From Streptomyces reniochalinae (GTDB lineage: Bacteria; Actinomycetota; Actinomycetes; Streptomycetales; Streptomycetaceae), in assembly GCF_003323735.1 (NCBI RefSeq), contig NZ_QOIM01000028.1, forward strand, positions 233,160 through 297,159: a stretch of 64,000 bases of DNA. The letters run 5' to 3'. The number at the start of each line of letters is the position of its first letter. Position 1 is the stretch's first letter. A program made the position numbers and the translations under genes. Positions 7,825 through 15,664 of the stretch are shown piece after piece. A model generated the notes under the pieces. That model had not been told where the DNA came from, did not search any database, and saw only the letters and a list, made by a program, of their open reading frames with translations.

Positions 7825-8442
7825 TCACAGGCTCCTGAGCAGGTTGTCGAGGGGAGCCGGTACCTGCTCGGGACCGAGCGCCTCGACCAGGAGGTGGCCG
7901 TAGCGGATCTTGCGACCCTTCTTCGTGCCGAGGAACCGCCGCAACTGCTGTGACCGGGGGCGGTCGCGGTGTGCGGGCTGGTGGAGGAAGGTCTGCCAGG
8001 CGCGGAGGTCGCCCTCACCGCGGACGATCTCCTCCACCCGCGCCGTCCCCAACGCACGGACCATCTCGTCCTCCAGGTCGGCCGCACACACGAAGACGTC
8101 CCCGTGCGGTGCCCGCGCCCGCGCGAACCCGCGGTCGAAGAAACCGCGCTCGCGCTCGTCGCACAGTCCCGCCAAGCGCAGGCCGAGACCGGGCGGCCCG
8201 AGGAGAGCGGCGTAGCGGCCGACACTCATCGCCCCGCCCATCGGCACGACGCACACGCCCTCGGCGGGCAGGTCCCGGCCCTGCTGTGCGGCCAGTGTCT
8301 CGACGGCCGCGAGATCACTCAGCCCTTCCAGCAGCACCGCCGTACGGACACCGAGCCGCAGAGCCCGGTCACTTGCCGGCCCGCCCGGTCCGCCGCTCGC
8401 CCAGTCACCGACCGCGTCCAGGAACGCCCGCGTCTGCGTCAT
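7825..8442 (-). CDS. Stand-alone TOPRIM-domain protein (OLD-like)
   Basis: 205-residue protein built around one TOPRIM fold. Residues about 25-45 carry VLLEGLSDLAAVETLA, the Glu-containing first TOPRIM motif; VVPMGGAMSVGRY is the GG motif, and RLAGLCDERE holds the acidic position that is DxD in canonical TOPRIMs (here D-x-x-E). OLD-family nucleases carry such a domain C-terminal to an ABC ATPase, but no ATPase is encoded next door. The C-terminal third ends in a basic GTKKGRKIRYGHLLVEAL helix. Likely a nuclease or nucleotidyl-transfer fold; activity unproven. ATG 8442 is preferred to GTG 8457; neither has a good ribosome binding site. No operon partner. Confidence 0.7.
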   Translation of the reverse strand: MTQTRAFLDAVGDWASGGPGGPASDRALRLGVRTAVLLEGLSDLAAVETLAAQQGRDLPAEGVCVVPMGGAMSVGRYAALLGPPGLGLRLAGLCDERERGFFDRGFARARAPHGDVFVCAADLEDEMVRALGTARVEEIVRGEGDLRAWQTFLHQPAHRDRPRSQQLRRFLGTKKGRKIRYGHLLVEALGPEQVPAPLDNLLRSL

Positions 8443-8604
8443 GGCCCGAGTCTGCACCTGCGGTGAGAGGACCGCACGGGGTTATCCGACGGTCTCGGGC
8501 CGCTCCACGGCCTCGAAAGGGACGGGACGCATCGGGGTGCGGAGCGGGGCCGCCGCTCGGCACCTCCACAGCGGGGGAGGAGCGCCAGGGGGCCGGCGCA
8601 GGAC

Positions 8605-9477
8605 TCAGGCGCGGCGTGCGGCCCAGACGGTGCGTTCGGTGCGCACTGCCAGGTCGTCGCGGTGCAGGATGCTGTGCGGGCTGTCGGTGTCGAGGAGTTG
8701 GTCGAGTGCGGCGAGGTCCTCGCTGGAGAGTGACTCGGCGGCGGTGCCGCGAATGCGTTGCAGACTGCCGAGCGCGTACCGGCCGACCGCTTCGCTGCGG
8801 GCGCCCTCGATGTGCACCGGCACGGTGCGTTCGCCCTCGACGGTGAATCCGGCGGCGGCCAGCATCGGCCCCCAGTCGGCGCCGCGGTGGGGCACGTGCT
8901 CGGCGTGGAAGCTGTCGCTCGCTGCGTGGCAGCGCTCTTCCAGACCTGGCCGGTCCTCGGGGGCGTATCCGGGCAGGAAGCGGGGGAAGCCGGCCAGCTC
9001 GACGACGGCGAACAGGCCGCCGGGCGCGAGCATGCCGTGGACGTTGCTCAGGGCACGGTCCGGGTGGGCCATGTGGTGCATCGAGGCCGAGGCCCATGTC
9101 AGGTCGGGTGAGCCGAGGTCGGGCCAGTCGGAGTCGTCGAGATCCGCCTGGACGGTGCGCACGTGCTCCTCCACGCCGCGCGCGCACGCTGTGTCGCGCA
9201 GCTGTTTGAGATGGGCGGCCGATGTGTCGACGGCGGTGACGTGTGCCTCGGGGAAGCGGTCGAGCAGGGCGAAGGTGCCCGCCCCCGTGCCGCAGCCCAG
9301 ATCGACGATGTGGCGCGGGTTCGTCTTCAGCGGGAGCCACGCGGTGATGGAGGCGGTGTGTTCGGCGAGAACCTCGGCGTCCAGATCGAGGATCTCGGCC
9401 TGGTCGCCGGGCTCGTGCTTTCGATGCGTGCCGGGCTGAGTGCTGTCGTGGGAGGTGTGCGGATGCTTGGTGGTCAT
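8605..9477 (-). CDS. Class I SAM-dependent methyltransferase
   Basis: 290-residue methyltransferase with the Rossmann-like SAM fold: motif I VDLGCGTGAGTFALL (residues about 58-72), acidic motif II VTAVDTS, a VQADLDD acidic loop, motif IV-like DLTWASASMHHM and LAPGGLFAVVE. The C-terminal region is helical, without membrane segments. Similar proteins methylate small molecules. It follows the XRE-cupin regulator at 10204 on the same strand with a 133-bp gap, so that protein may control it. No ribosome binding site is evident, so it may be leaderless. Confidence 0.85.
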   Translation of the reverse strand: MTTKHPHTSHDSTQPGTHRKHEPGDQAEILDLDAEVLAEHTASITAWLPLKTNPRHIVDLGCGTGAGTFALLDRFPEAHVTAVDTSAAHLKQLRDTACARGVEEHVRTVQADLDDSDWPDLGSPDLTWASASMHHMAHPDRALSNVHGMLAPGGLFAVVELAGFPRFLPGYAPEDRPGLEERCHAASDSFHAEHVPHRGADWGPMLAAAGFTVEGERTVPVHIEGARSEAVGRYALGSLQRIRGTAAESLSSEDLAALDQLLDTDSPHSILHRDDLAVRTERTVWAARRA

Positions 9478-9610
9478 GCCGTCACACTAAGCCGGTCATG
9501 CGTCAGGGGCACCCTCTCTTGCGCCAAAGGCAAGGCGCGGGCCGTGGGTGCTGCCTGTCGCGCAAGAGCCATGCGCCAGGGGCGAGGGCCGTCATCTGCG
9601 GCTCGCGCTC

Positions 9611-10204
9611 TCACGCGCGGCCGCCGGTCTCACCGCCGTCGTCCGGTTGGTGGCCGCGGCGGGCGTCGCGGTCGAAGATGCCGAGGATCTCGCACGGTCC
9701 GCTCCCGGCGGCGCCGATCGCGTGCGGCATCATCGTGGGGAACTCGGCGGCCTGGTGGGTTTCGACGCGGAAGCGGTGGTGGCCGAGCATGAGGACCGCG
9801 GTGCCGGACAGCACGACCAGCCACTCGCGGCCGGGGTGGGCACGCATGCGTGAGGGGTCGTCGGGCGGCGGGTCGGTCATCCGCTGGAGCAGGACGCTCA
9901 CGCCGGGGTCGCCCTTGACGGACCAGCGCAGGCGGTCGTGGGCGCTGTCGATCGTCGGGCTGGTCACGACGTCGTCGGCGGCGGTCTCGACGAGCTGGTC
10001 GAGTGTGGTGTCCAGAGCGCGGGCGAGAGTCACGAGCTGATCCAGCGCGAGCCGTCGCCGCCCGTTCTCGATGCGGCTCAGCGAGGACTGGCTGAGGTTG
10101 GCGCGGCCGGCCAGCTCTTCCAGGGACAAGCCCTGTGCGACGCGCAGCGCGCGGATCCGCTTGCGTACGAGGCTCTCCAGGCCGGCATCGTCGTCTTGCG
10201 TCAT
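9611..10204 (-). CDS. XRE-type regulator with C-terminal cupin domain
   Basis: 197-residue regulator. Residues about 10-65 form the lambda-repressor-like HTH (VRKRIRALRVAQGLSLEELAGRANLSQSSLSRIENGRRRLALDQLVTLARALDTTLDQLV). The remainder is a beta-rich cupin with HPGREWLVVLSGTAVLMLGHHRFRV. This HTH_3-cupin architecture is common in regulators of amino-acid or small-molecule metabolism, where the cupin is thought to sense the ligand. Starts at ATG 10204, ATG 10216 and GTG 10222 are all in frame; the first is used because the others only add MHMLLL-like residues. Same strand and upstream of the methyltransferase gene. Confidence 0.87.
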   Translation of the reverse strand: MTQDDDAGLESLVRKRIRALRVAQGLSLEELAGRANLSQSSLSRIENGRRRLALDQLVTLARALDTTLDQLVETAADDVVTSPTIDSAHDRLRWSVKGDPGVSVLLQRMTDPPPDDPSRMRAHPGREWLVVLSGTAVLMLGHHRFRVETHQAAEFPTMMPHAIGAAGSGPCEILGIFDRDARRGHQPDDGGETGGRA

Positions 10205-10407
10205 GAGCAGCAGCATATGCACGCTACGCAGCCCGGGCCGGCTCGCGTGCGGTCCCCCTGCCCGGCGGCCTCGACGGCGGTAAGCCCGTTCACCGCCGCC
10301 GAGGATGATCCGGTCCCCACCCGGTGGTCACCACACCGGCAGGCGCCACACCACCAGTCACCACCGTGCCGGAACCGGAGGTTGGCGTGCCGGCACCGGG
10401 GGTCGGC

Positions 10408-11301
10408 TCAGACGAGTATGACCCGGCGTCCGCGCGTGTGGCCGGCCTGGCTGTCGATGTGCGCCGCCGCCGCTTCGGCGAGCGTGTACGACTGCTCGAC
10501 GGGGATGTGGAGCTTCCCGCGCGCGATCAGGCCGGCGGCCTCGGTGAGCGCGTCCGGCACGCTCCCGGCGACGCCGGAGAAGCGGACGCCGAGCTCCGGC
10601 GCGGCCAGATCGGCGATGGTGAGCACCTTGAGCGGGTCCCCGGTCAGGTCGACGAGTTCGCGGATGACGCCCGAGCCGGCCAGGTCGAGAGCCGCGTCGA
10701 CGCGGCCGAGTGCCCGTACCCGCTCGACCCAGCCCTCGCCATACGTCGTGGCCAGGGCGCCCAGGCTGCGCAGGTAGTCCTGGTTCGCGACACCGGCCGT
10801 GCCGATCACCGTGATGCCGCGGTCGCGGGCGATCTGCAGCACCGCGGATCCGACTCCTCCGGACGCGCCGCTGACCAGCAGTGTCTGCCCGGACCGCACG
10901 CCGACCTCGCGGATGACGCGCAGGGCCGTCTCCGTCACCGAGGGGTATCCGGCCGCCTCCTCGAACGTCAGCCCCTCGGGCATCCTGGCCCAGGCCGACA
11001 GGACGGCGAACTCGGCGTAGGTGCTCGAACCCTCGCCGAAGACGTGGTCTCCGACCTCGATCCCCTCGACGCCCTCGCCGACCTCGTCCACCACGCCGGA
11101 CGCGTCCAGCCCGACTCCGGCCGGCAGTTCGATCGGATGGGCCTTGAGGATCTGCCCTTCCCTGACCCTCCAGTCGACGGGGTTCACACCCGCCGCCCGC
11201 ACGGCGACGCGGATGTGGCCAGGGCCCGCGTGGGGTTCTTCGGCGTCGACGAGTCGCAGAACGTCGGGACCGCCGAACTCGGCGAAGATCACTTTTCTCA
11301 T
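10408..11301 (-). CDS. Zinc-independent MDR quinone oxidoreductase (NADP-dependent)
   Basis: 297-residue medium-chain dehydrogenase/reductase of the quinone oxidoreductase (QOR) type. N-terminal GroES-like domain starts KVIFAEFGGPDVLRL; the cofactor domain has LLVSGASGGVGSAVLQIAR, the AxxGGVG NADPH-binding loop. The zinc ligands of alcohol dehydrogenases are absent, as in QORs. Ends RGRRVILV, a typical C-terminal strand. It is divergent from the TetR gene at 11372, and a 19-bp perfect operator begins 13 bp before the start codon, so it is almost certainly repressed by that TetR and induced by an electrophile or quinone-like ligand. QOR function is known for the family; the inducer is inferred. 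Confidence 0.88.
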   Translation of the reverse strand: MRKVIFAEFGGPDVLRLVDAEEPHAGPGHIRVAVRAAGVNPVDWRVREGQILKAHPIELPAGVGLDASGVVDEVGEGVEGIEVGDHVFGEGSSTYAEFAVLSAWARMPEGLTFEEAAGYPSVTETALRVIREVGVRSGQTLLVSGASGGVGSAVLQIARDRGITVIGTAGVANQDYLRSLGALATTYGEGWVERVRALGRVDAALDLAGSGVIRELVDLTGDPLKVLTIADLAAPELGVRFSGVAGSVPDALTEAAGLIARGKLHIPVEQSYTLAEAAAAHIDSQAGHTRGRRVILV

Positions 11302-11313
11302 GCGGTCGACCGT

Positions 11314-11332
11314 AACACTAACGGTTAGTGTT
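11314..11332. promoter_or_regulatory. TetR operator in divergent oxidoreductase/TetR promoter
   Basis: AACACTAAC-G-GTTAGTGTT is a perfect 9+1+9 palindrome in the 70-bp gap between divergent genes starting at 11301 and 11372. AT-rich, odd-centred and placed to cover both promoters, it matches how TetR regulators control themselves and a neighbouring enzyme. Confidence 0.85.
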
Positions 11333-11371
11333 TCGGAACAGTTGCAGTTTCCTACCTGCTAGCGTGAGTGC

Positions 11372-11953
11372 ATGACCGTGCCGACCGGACGCCGCGAGCG
11401 CAAGAAGGCCGCGACCCGCAAGAAGATCGCCGATGCCGCCCTGCGGCTCTTCCTGGACCGCGGATACGACGCGGTGGGTATCCGTGACGTCGCCGCCGAG
11501 GCCGACGTGGCCGTCACCACGCTCTTCTCTCACTTCGCCTCGAAAGAGGCCCTGGTATTCGAGCAGGACGAGGGCTTCGAGCAGCGCCTCACACGGGCGG
11601 TCGCCGACCGGGCGCCGCACGAGCCGCTCATCCCCGCGCTGCGCCGCGAGATCCTGGCCCTGGTGCGGCACTGCACGGCGGAAAGCGCCGCCCCCGTCTG
11701 GCACATGATCGAGGGGTCGCGATCCCTGCGGGAGTACGAGGAGTCCATGCGGTTGCGCCACGCGGAATCGCTGGCGGCTGCCCTCGCCGCCGCTCCCGAT
11801 CTGTCACAGAGCACGACGGTCCGCCGGACGATCGCGCGGTTCGTGATCGACGCCTATGCGCTGGCGCGTGAAGCCGCCGATCCGGATGGCGCGGTGGACG
11901 AGATCTTCCGGATGATCGAGGCGGCCTGGGAGGTGGCCTGCCACCCCGCCTGA
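11372..11953 (+). CDS. TetR/AcrR family transcriptional regulator
   Basis: 193-residue repressor. HTH at residues about 12-60 (KKAATRKKIADAALRLFLDRGYDAVGIRDVAAEADVAVTTLFSHFASKEALV). The helical C-terminal ligand domain contains VWHMIEGSRSLREYEESMRLRHAE. A TAGCGT -10-like element and ATG 17 bp later suggest a short leader. Divergent from the quinone oxidoreductase with a shared operator, so probable autoregulation and control of that enzyme. Confidence 0.92.
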   Translation: MTVPTGRRERKKAATRKKIADAALRLFLDRGYDAVGIRDVAAEADVAVTTLFSHFASKEALVFEQDEGFEQRLTRAVADRAPHEPLIPALRREILALVRHCTAESAAPVWHMIEGSRSLREYEESMRLRHAESLAAALAAAPDLSQSTTVRRTIARFVIDAYALAREAADPDGAVDEIFRMIEAAWEVACHPA

Positions 11954-12034
11954 GGGGCTTTGTCTCCGGGGGTTCCGGGGCCGCGACGGCCCGCCGCGGC
12001 GATCCCCGCCCCGTTCGCCCCGTCCGACTCCTCG

Positions 12035-12507
12035 TCAGCTCTTCTCGGTGGGGCGAGCGCGGATCCCAGGGCTTGGGGCCGGGCCGTGCAGCGCGGGTTC
12101 CGTCGTGATGCTGTAGGCCGACTCCGGCGTCGCGGTGCGCCCGAACGGGACGAGCCCGGCGTGCCGGAAGCGCACCATCAGACAGGAGTCGGCCCCCGTC
12201 GACGTTGCCTGCCGCGAGGCGGCTGCCCGGCTCCTGCCGCGAGGCGGCTGCCCAGCTCCGTGTGCCTCCCGGCCATGGAGACGCCGATGTCCTTGATCAG
12301 GAAGGGGTCTGCGGCCGGCGGCGTGCTGCCGGGCTCAGGCGTGTCGTCGGACGGCCATGTCTCCACGACGGCGTTGAGCCGCGGATCGACCCTCCGCGCG
12401 GTCTCGCGTGCGGCTGCTTCCAGCGCGGCGGGGGTCACTGCGCCGCGAGCCACCAACTCCGCGAGCCCCACCGCGTCGAAGGCCACGTACTCGGGGGAAA
12501 CTCTCAC
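12035..12507 (-). pseudogene. Amidase (amidase-signature family) remnant
   Basis: N-terminal third of an amidase-signature enzyme, broken. From GTG 12507 the frame reads VAFDAVGLAELVARGAVTPAALE, RLNAVVETW and FLIKDIGVSMAGRHTELGSRLAAG, the region containing the catalytic Lys (IKD). It then hits a 25-bp tandem duplication (12208-12257) that shifts frame. The homology resumes in another frame as LMVRFRHAGLVPFGRTATPESAYSITTEP and shifts again at a PKPWDPRS-like stretch before ending. The Ser-Ser-Lys triad serines and the C-terminal two thirds are missing. On the plus strand at 12508-12606 an unrelated tail, ALLDTFVASFSSRLALVRDTG, looks like another truncated protein end, so the locus is a rearrangement scar. 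Confidence 0.85.
12208..12257. repeat. 25-bp tandem duplication inside amidase remnant
   Basis: Two adjacent 25-bp copies (12208-12232 and 12233-12257), each beginning CCTGCCGCGAGGCGG, differing at one base. Because 25 is not divisible by three, this duplication itself shifts the amidase reading frame. Confidence 0.9.
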
Positions 12508-12732
12508 GGTGCCGGCGCCCTGCTCGACACCTTCGTCGCCTCTTTCTCCTCACGCCTCGCCCTCGTACGGGACACCGGACTCGCCGCCTGGTGCCGAGCG
12601 TCCTGAGCCGGCGACGCACTCCCGACCCCCGCCGAGACACCCCCGACCCGGAACGTGCCGGCTCGTGGCGTGTCGTCGCCCGGCGGGGACGGCGACGTCT
12701 CGTTCCCGGGCCGGTCAGTAGACTCGACGGCT

Positions 12733-13530
12733 GTGGCGGACACCCAGTACGAAGACCTGTTGCGGCTGACACTCACGACCGGAACGGCCAAGGCCGACCG
12801 GACGGGCACCGGAACCCGCAGCGTCTTCGGACACCAACTGCGCTACGACCTCACGCAGGGGTTCCCGCTGGTCACCACCAAGAAGGTGCACCTCAAGTCC
12901 CTCGTGTACGAACTGCTGTGGTTCCTGCGCGGCGACTCGAACGTCGGCTGGCTGCGCGAGGCAGGCGTCACCATCTGGGACGAATGGGCCGACGTGAACG
13001 GCGACCTCGGACCGGTCTACGGTGCACAGTGGCGCTCCTGGCCCACCCCTGATGGCCGGCACATCGACCAGATCAGCGAGGTTCTCGACACGCTGCGCCG
13101 CGACCCGGACTCGCGCCGGATGATCGTCTCCGCCTGGAACGTCGCCGACCTGCCCCAGATGGCACTCGCGCCGTGCCACGCCCTCTTCCAGTTCCACGTC
13201 GCGGACGGAAAGCTCTCCTGCCAGCTGTACCAGCGCAGCGCCGACCTGTTTCTCGGCGTCCCGTTCAACATCGCCGGCTATGCCCTGCTCACGCACATGG
13301 TGGCGCAGCAGACCGGCCTGGAGCCGGGCGACTTCATCTGGACAGGCGGTGACTGCCACATCTACGACAACCACGTCGAGCAGGTCACCGAACAGCTCTC
13401 GCGCACCCCCTTCGCCTTTCCCCGCCTGCGCCTGCGCGAAGCCGACTCGCTCTTCACCTACGCCTACGCCGACGTGGCGGTGCTCGACTACCGGCACCAC
13501 CCTGCCATCAAGGCCCCGGTCGCGGTGTGA
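12733..13530 (+). CDS. thyA: Thymidylate synthase ThyA
   Basis: 265-residue classical thymidylate synthase, the usual length. Converts dUMP to dTMP with methylene-tetrahydrofolate. Diagnostic segments: [47 protein letters not shown], catalytic Cys148 in [41 protein letters not shown], and the Ala-Val C-terminal end that closes on the substrate. GTG 12733 gives the expected N-terminus [10 protein letters not shown]. The usual downstream partner, dihydrofolate reductase, is missing. Many actinomycetes rely on ThyX, so this may be a second, accessory synthase. It stands alone before the HEAT/MerR operon. Confidence 0.96.
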   Translation: MADTQYEDLLRLTLTTGTAKADRTGTGTRSVFGHQLRYDLTQGFPLVTTKKVHLKSLVYELLWFLRGDSNVGWLREAGVTIWDEWADVNGDLGPVYGAQWRSWPTPDGRHIDQISEVLDTLRRDPDSRRMIVSAWNVADLPQMALAPCHALFQFHVADGKLSCQLYQRSADLFLGVPFNIAGYALLTHMVAQQTGLEPGDFIWTGGDCHIYDNHVEQVTEQLSRTPFAFPRLRLREADSLFTYAYADVAVLDYRHHPAIKAPVAV

Positions 13531-13573
13531 GAGTCGCTGCTACCGCCCTCGCCCAGCGGGCTCGCCACCGCGG

Positions 13574-13604
13574 TTGACCCTGACACCGTGACAAGGTCTT
13601 CACT
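13574..13604 (+). promoter_or_regulatory. MerR-type promoter with long spacer and internal dyad
   Basis: TTGACC (-35, 13574-13579), a 19-bp spacer, then TTCACT (-10-like, 13599-13604). The spacer is filled by an imperfect 23-bp dyad, 13576-13598, with arms GACCcTGaCAC/GTGaCAaGGTC. Overlong 19-bp spacers with a spanning dyad are the hallmark of MerR-activated promoters. It lies 24 bp before the HEAT gene, whose operon encodes a MerR protein. Confidence 0.82.
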
Positions 13605-13627
13605 GGTCGCCATGGGAGGTGGTTTTG

Positions 13628-14299
13628 ATGACGACCACGAAGCACGCCACGGAAGCGGCGCAAGCGCTCCGGGGACTGGAGGACAGCCGCTCGGCCGTGC
13701 GGCTGCGGGCCGCGCTGGCGGTCGGCACGACGCCCGATCCGCGCTTCGTCGACAAGCTCGTCCAACGATGCGCGACCGAGCCCGACTTCTTCGTCCGCGA
13801 CATGCTGACCTGGGCGCTCACCCGCCACCCGGCAGCCATGACGCTGCCCGTGCTCCTCCGCGAAGTCCACTCGGAGTGCACGCAGGCACGGAGCCAGGCG
13901 CTGCACACGCTGTCCAAGATCGGAGACCGGCGGGCGTGGCCTGCGCTCACGCGCGCGCTGCTGTCCGACCCCGACGACGACGTGGCGCGGAGCGCCTGGC
14001 GGGCCGCGGTCGTGCTCGTGCCGGACGGTGAGGAGTCCGATCTGGCCGCGGCGCTGGTGACACAGCTCGGACGCGGGGAGCGGGAGACACAGCTGAGCCT
14101 CAGCCGGGCACTGGTCGCGCTGGGTGACACGGTGGTGCCTGCCCTGGAGGCTGCCGCGACGGTCGCCGATCTCCGCGTGCGCGCGCACGCGATCGCCACC
14201 CGACGGCTGCTGCGCGACCCGGACGCGGGATTCGGACTCGCGATCGAGGAGGCGAAGCGCGTCGTGGCCCTCGGCGGGCCCGGCCAGGAGGGACGATAG
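13628..14299 (+). CDS. HEAT-repeat protein
   Basis: 223-residue all-helical protein of degenerate HEAT repeats: pairs such as SRSAVRLRAALAVGTT, PDFFVRDMLTWALTRH, ARSQALHTLSKIGDRRAWPALTRALLSDPDDDVARSAWRAAVVL and TQLSLSRALVALGDTVVPALEAAATVADLRVRAHAIATRRLL. No catalytic motif, signal peptide or membrane segment. ATG 13628 lies 8 bp after GGGAGG. It is the first gene behind the MerR-type promoter and is 3 bp from a MerR regulator that itself carries HEAT repeats, suggesting the two proteins interact or share a ligand. Family members are scaffolds or sensors; role here is inferred. Confidence 0.85.
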   Translation: MTTTKHATEAAQALRGLEDSRSAVRLRAALAVGTTPDPRFVDKLVQRCATEPDFFVRDMLTWALTRHPAAMTLPVLLREVHSECTQARSQALHTLSKIGDRRAWPALTRALLSDPDDDVARSAWRAAVVLVPDGEESDLAAALVTQLGRGERETQLSLSRALVALGDTVVPALEAAATVADLRVRAHAIATRRLLRDPDAGFGLAIEEAKRVVALGGPGQEGR

Positions 14300-14302
14300 G
14301 GC

Positions 14303-15181
14303 GTGTTGATCGGTGAGGTGGCGCGAAGATCCGGGGTCAGCGCCCGCATGCTGCGCCACTACGAATCGCTCGGCCTGGTGCGGCCTTCCGCCCGGACGGG
14401 CTCCGGATACCGGGAGTACTCGGGCGCGGACATCCGGCGGATCTTCCACGTCGAGAGCCTGCGGTCGCTGGGACTGTCGCTGCGCGAGATCGGGCGCGCA
14501 CTCGACGATCCCGACTTCACGCCCTCCGCGCTCGTCGGCGACCTCGTCCGCCGGACGCGCGAACGCATCGCGGCCGAGAAGGAGTTGCTCACGCGGCTGC
14601 GCCGGATCGACGCCGCGGACCCCACAGGGTGGGAGGACGTGCTCCAAGCCGTCTCACTCCTCCAGGCGCTGGGGTCGAAGAGCCCGGACGCGCGGCAGCG
14701 TGCGGCCCTCTCCTCGGCCGACGAGGCACCTGTGCCGGTGGAGGCCCTGGCCGAGGCGGCGCTGAGCGAGACGGATCCGAACGTCGCCGGAGCCCTCCGC
14801 TGGGCGCTGGCGCGAGCGGGCGGAGGCGCCTCGGCGCTGCTGGCGGAGGGCCTCGGCTCACCGGAGGCCGACGTGCGCGAGCGTGCCGTTCTGTCCCTCG
14901 TCGAGCTGCCCGGCGCCGAGGCCGCCGCACCGCTGCGGCGCGCTCTCGCTGACCCCGACGTCGGGGTCAGCGGACGTGCGGCTGTCGCCCTCGGGACGCG
15001 AGGAGAGGCGGAGGCGATCCCGACGCTCCTCGACATGATCGTGGCAGGCAGGAACGACACCGACGCGGCTGACGCGCTCCACGTGCTGGCGAGCGGCACC
15101 GCGACAGCGGAGCAGATCGCCACCGCCTCGTCGACCGTCTCGCCAACCATGCCACCGAGGCGCCCGCGCGGGGACGGCTGA
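14303..15181 (+). CDS. MerR-family regulator with HEAT-repeat C-terminal domain (frameshifted end)
   Basis: 292 residues as read. N-terminal MerR winged helix: MLIGEVARRSGVSARMLRHYESLGLVRPSARTGSGYREYS, then FHVESLRSLGLSLREIGRAL and a dimerisation helix (RERIAAEKELLTRLRRID). Residues about 130-270 are HEAT repeats (DPNVAGALRWALARAG, EADVRERAVLSLVELPGAEAAAPLRRALADPDVGVSGRAAVALGTRGEAEAIPTLLDMI). After EQIA near 15118 the frame leaves the homology. In the frame starting at 15121 the sequence HRLVDRLANHATEAPARGRL continues with HEAT-like repeats to a stop at 15304-15306, so one base appears deleted. Intact length would be about 334 residues. Start GTG 14303 follows AGGAGG. Likely activates the promoter at 13574. 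Confidence 0.82.
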   Translation: MLIGEVARRSGVSARMLRHYESLGLVRPSARTGSGYREYSGADIRRIFHVESLRSLGLSLREIGRALDDPDFTPSALVGDLVRRTRERIAAEKELLTRLRRIDAADPTGWEDVLQAVSLLQALGSKSPDARQRAALSSADEAPVPVEALAEAALSETDPNVAGALRWALARAGGGASALLAEGLGSPEADVRERAVLSLVELPGAEAAAPLRRALADPDVGVSGRAAVALGTRGEAEAIPTLLDMIVAGRNDTDAADALHVLASGTATAEQIATASSTVSPTMPPRRPRGDG

Positions 15182-15306
15182 CCCAGGCGCTGGCCGCCAT
15201 CCCGGGGGCGACGGCGTCGAACGCCCTCGCGGAGCTGTCGCAGGACGAGGACCGCGCCGTCGCGCTGACCGCCGCGTACCTTCTCCGGCTGCGCGACGCC
15301 CCGTGA

Positions 15307-15664
15307 CGGAAACCCTCTCCATGGCCGTCGACTGCGTTTTCCCCTCACGGGCGTGGTCGACGTCCTCACCGCACGGGTGTGGCCGACGGGGGTGTCGGGT
15401 CGGGCGGACGGGCGCGGACGGGGGGACCGGGAGACCGGCGGGCGCACTCGTTCGGCCCCGGCCGCGTGGCAGCCCGCGTGCGGTGGTGTTCAGATGAGGG
15501 CAGACGAGGCACGAGCACGGGTGGTCGCGTCAGCCCGCCGTTCCGCTCTTCCGTCCTTCCGCGATCCGGTCGACGCCGGGTGGGACACCTCGGAGTGGTG
15601 GCGTCCCGGCCCCGGTACCCGGACCTCGTCTCCCTCAGCTCGTCCCGGAGTGTGGAGGTGGGCG
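15307..15664. other. Region without a recognisable gene
   Basis: 358 bp between the MerR-HEAT gene (restored end 15306) and the MurE-like gene. Open frames are present only because of GC bias; none shows a family motif. A GGAGG near its right end serves the MurE-like gene. Nothing else was identified. Confidence 0.6.
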
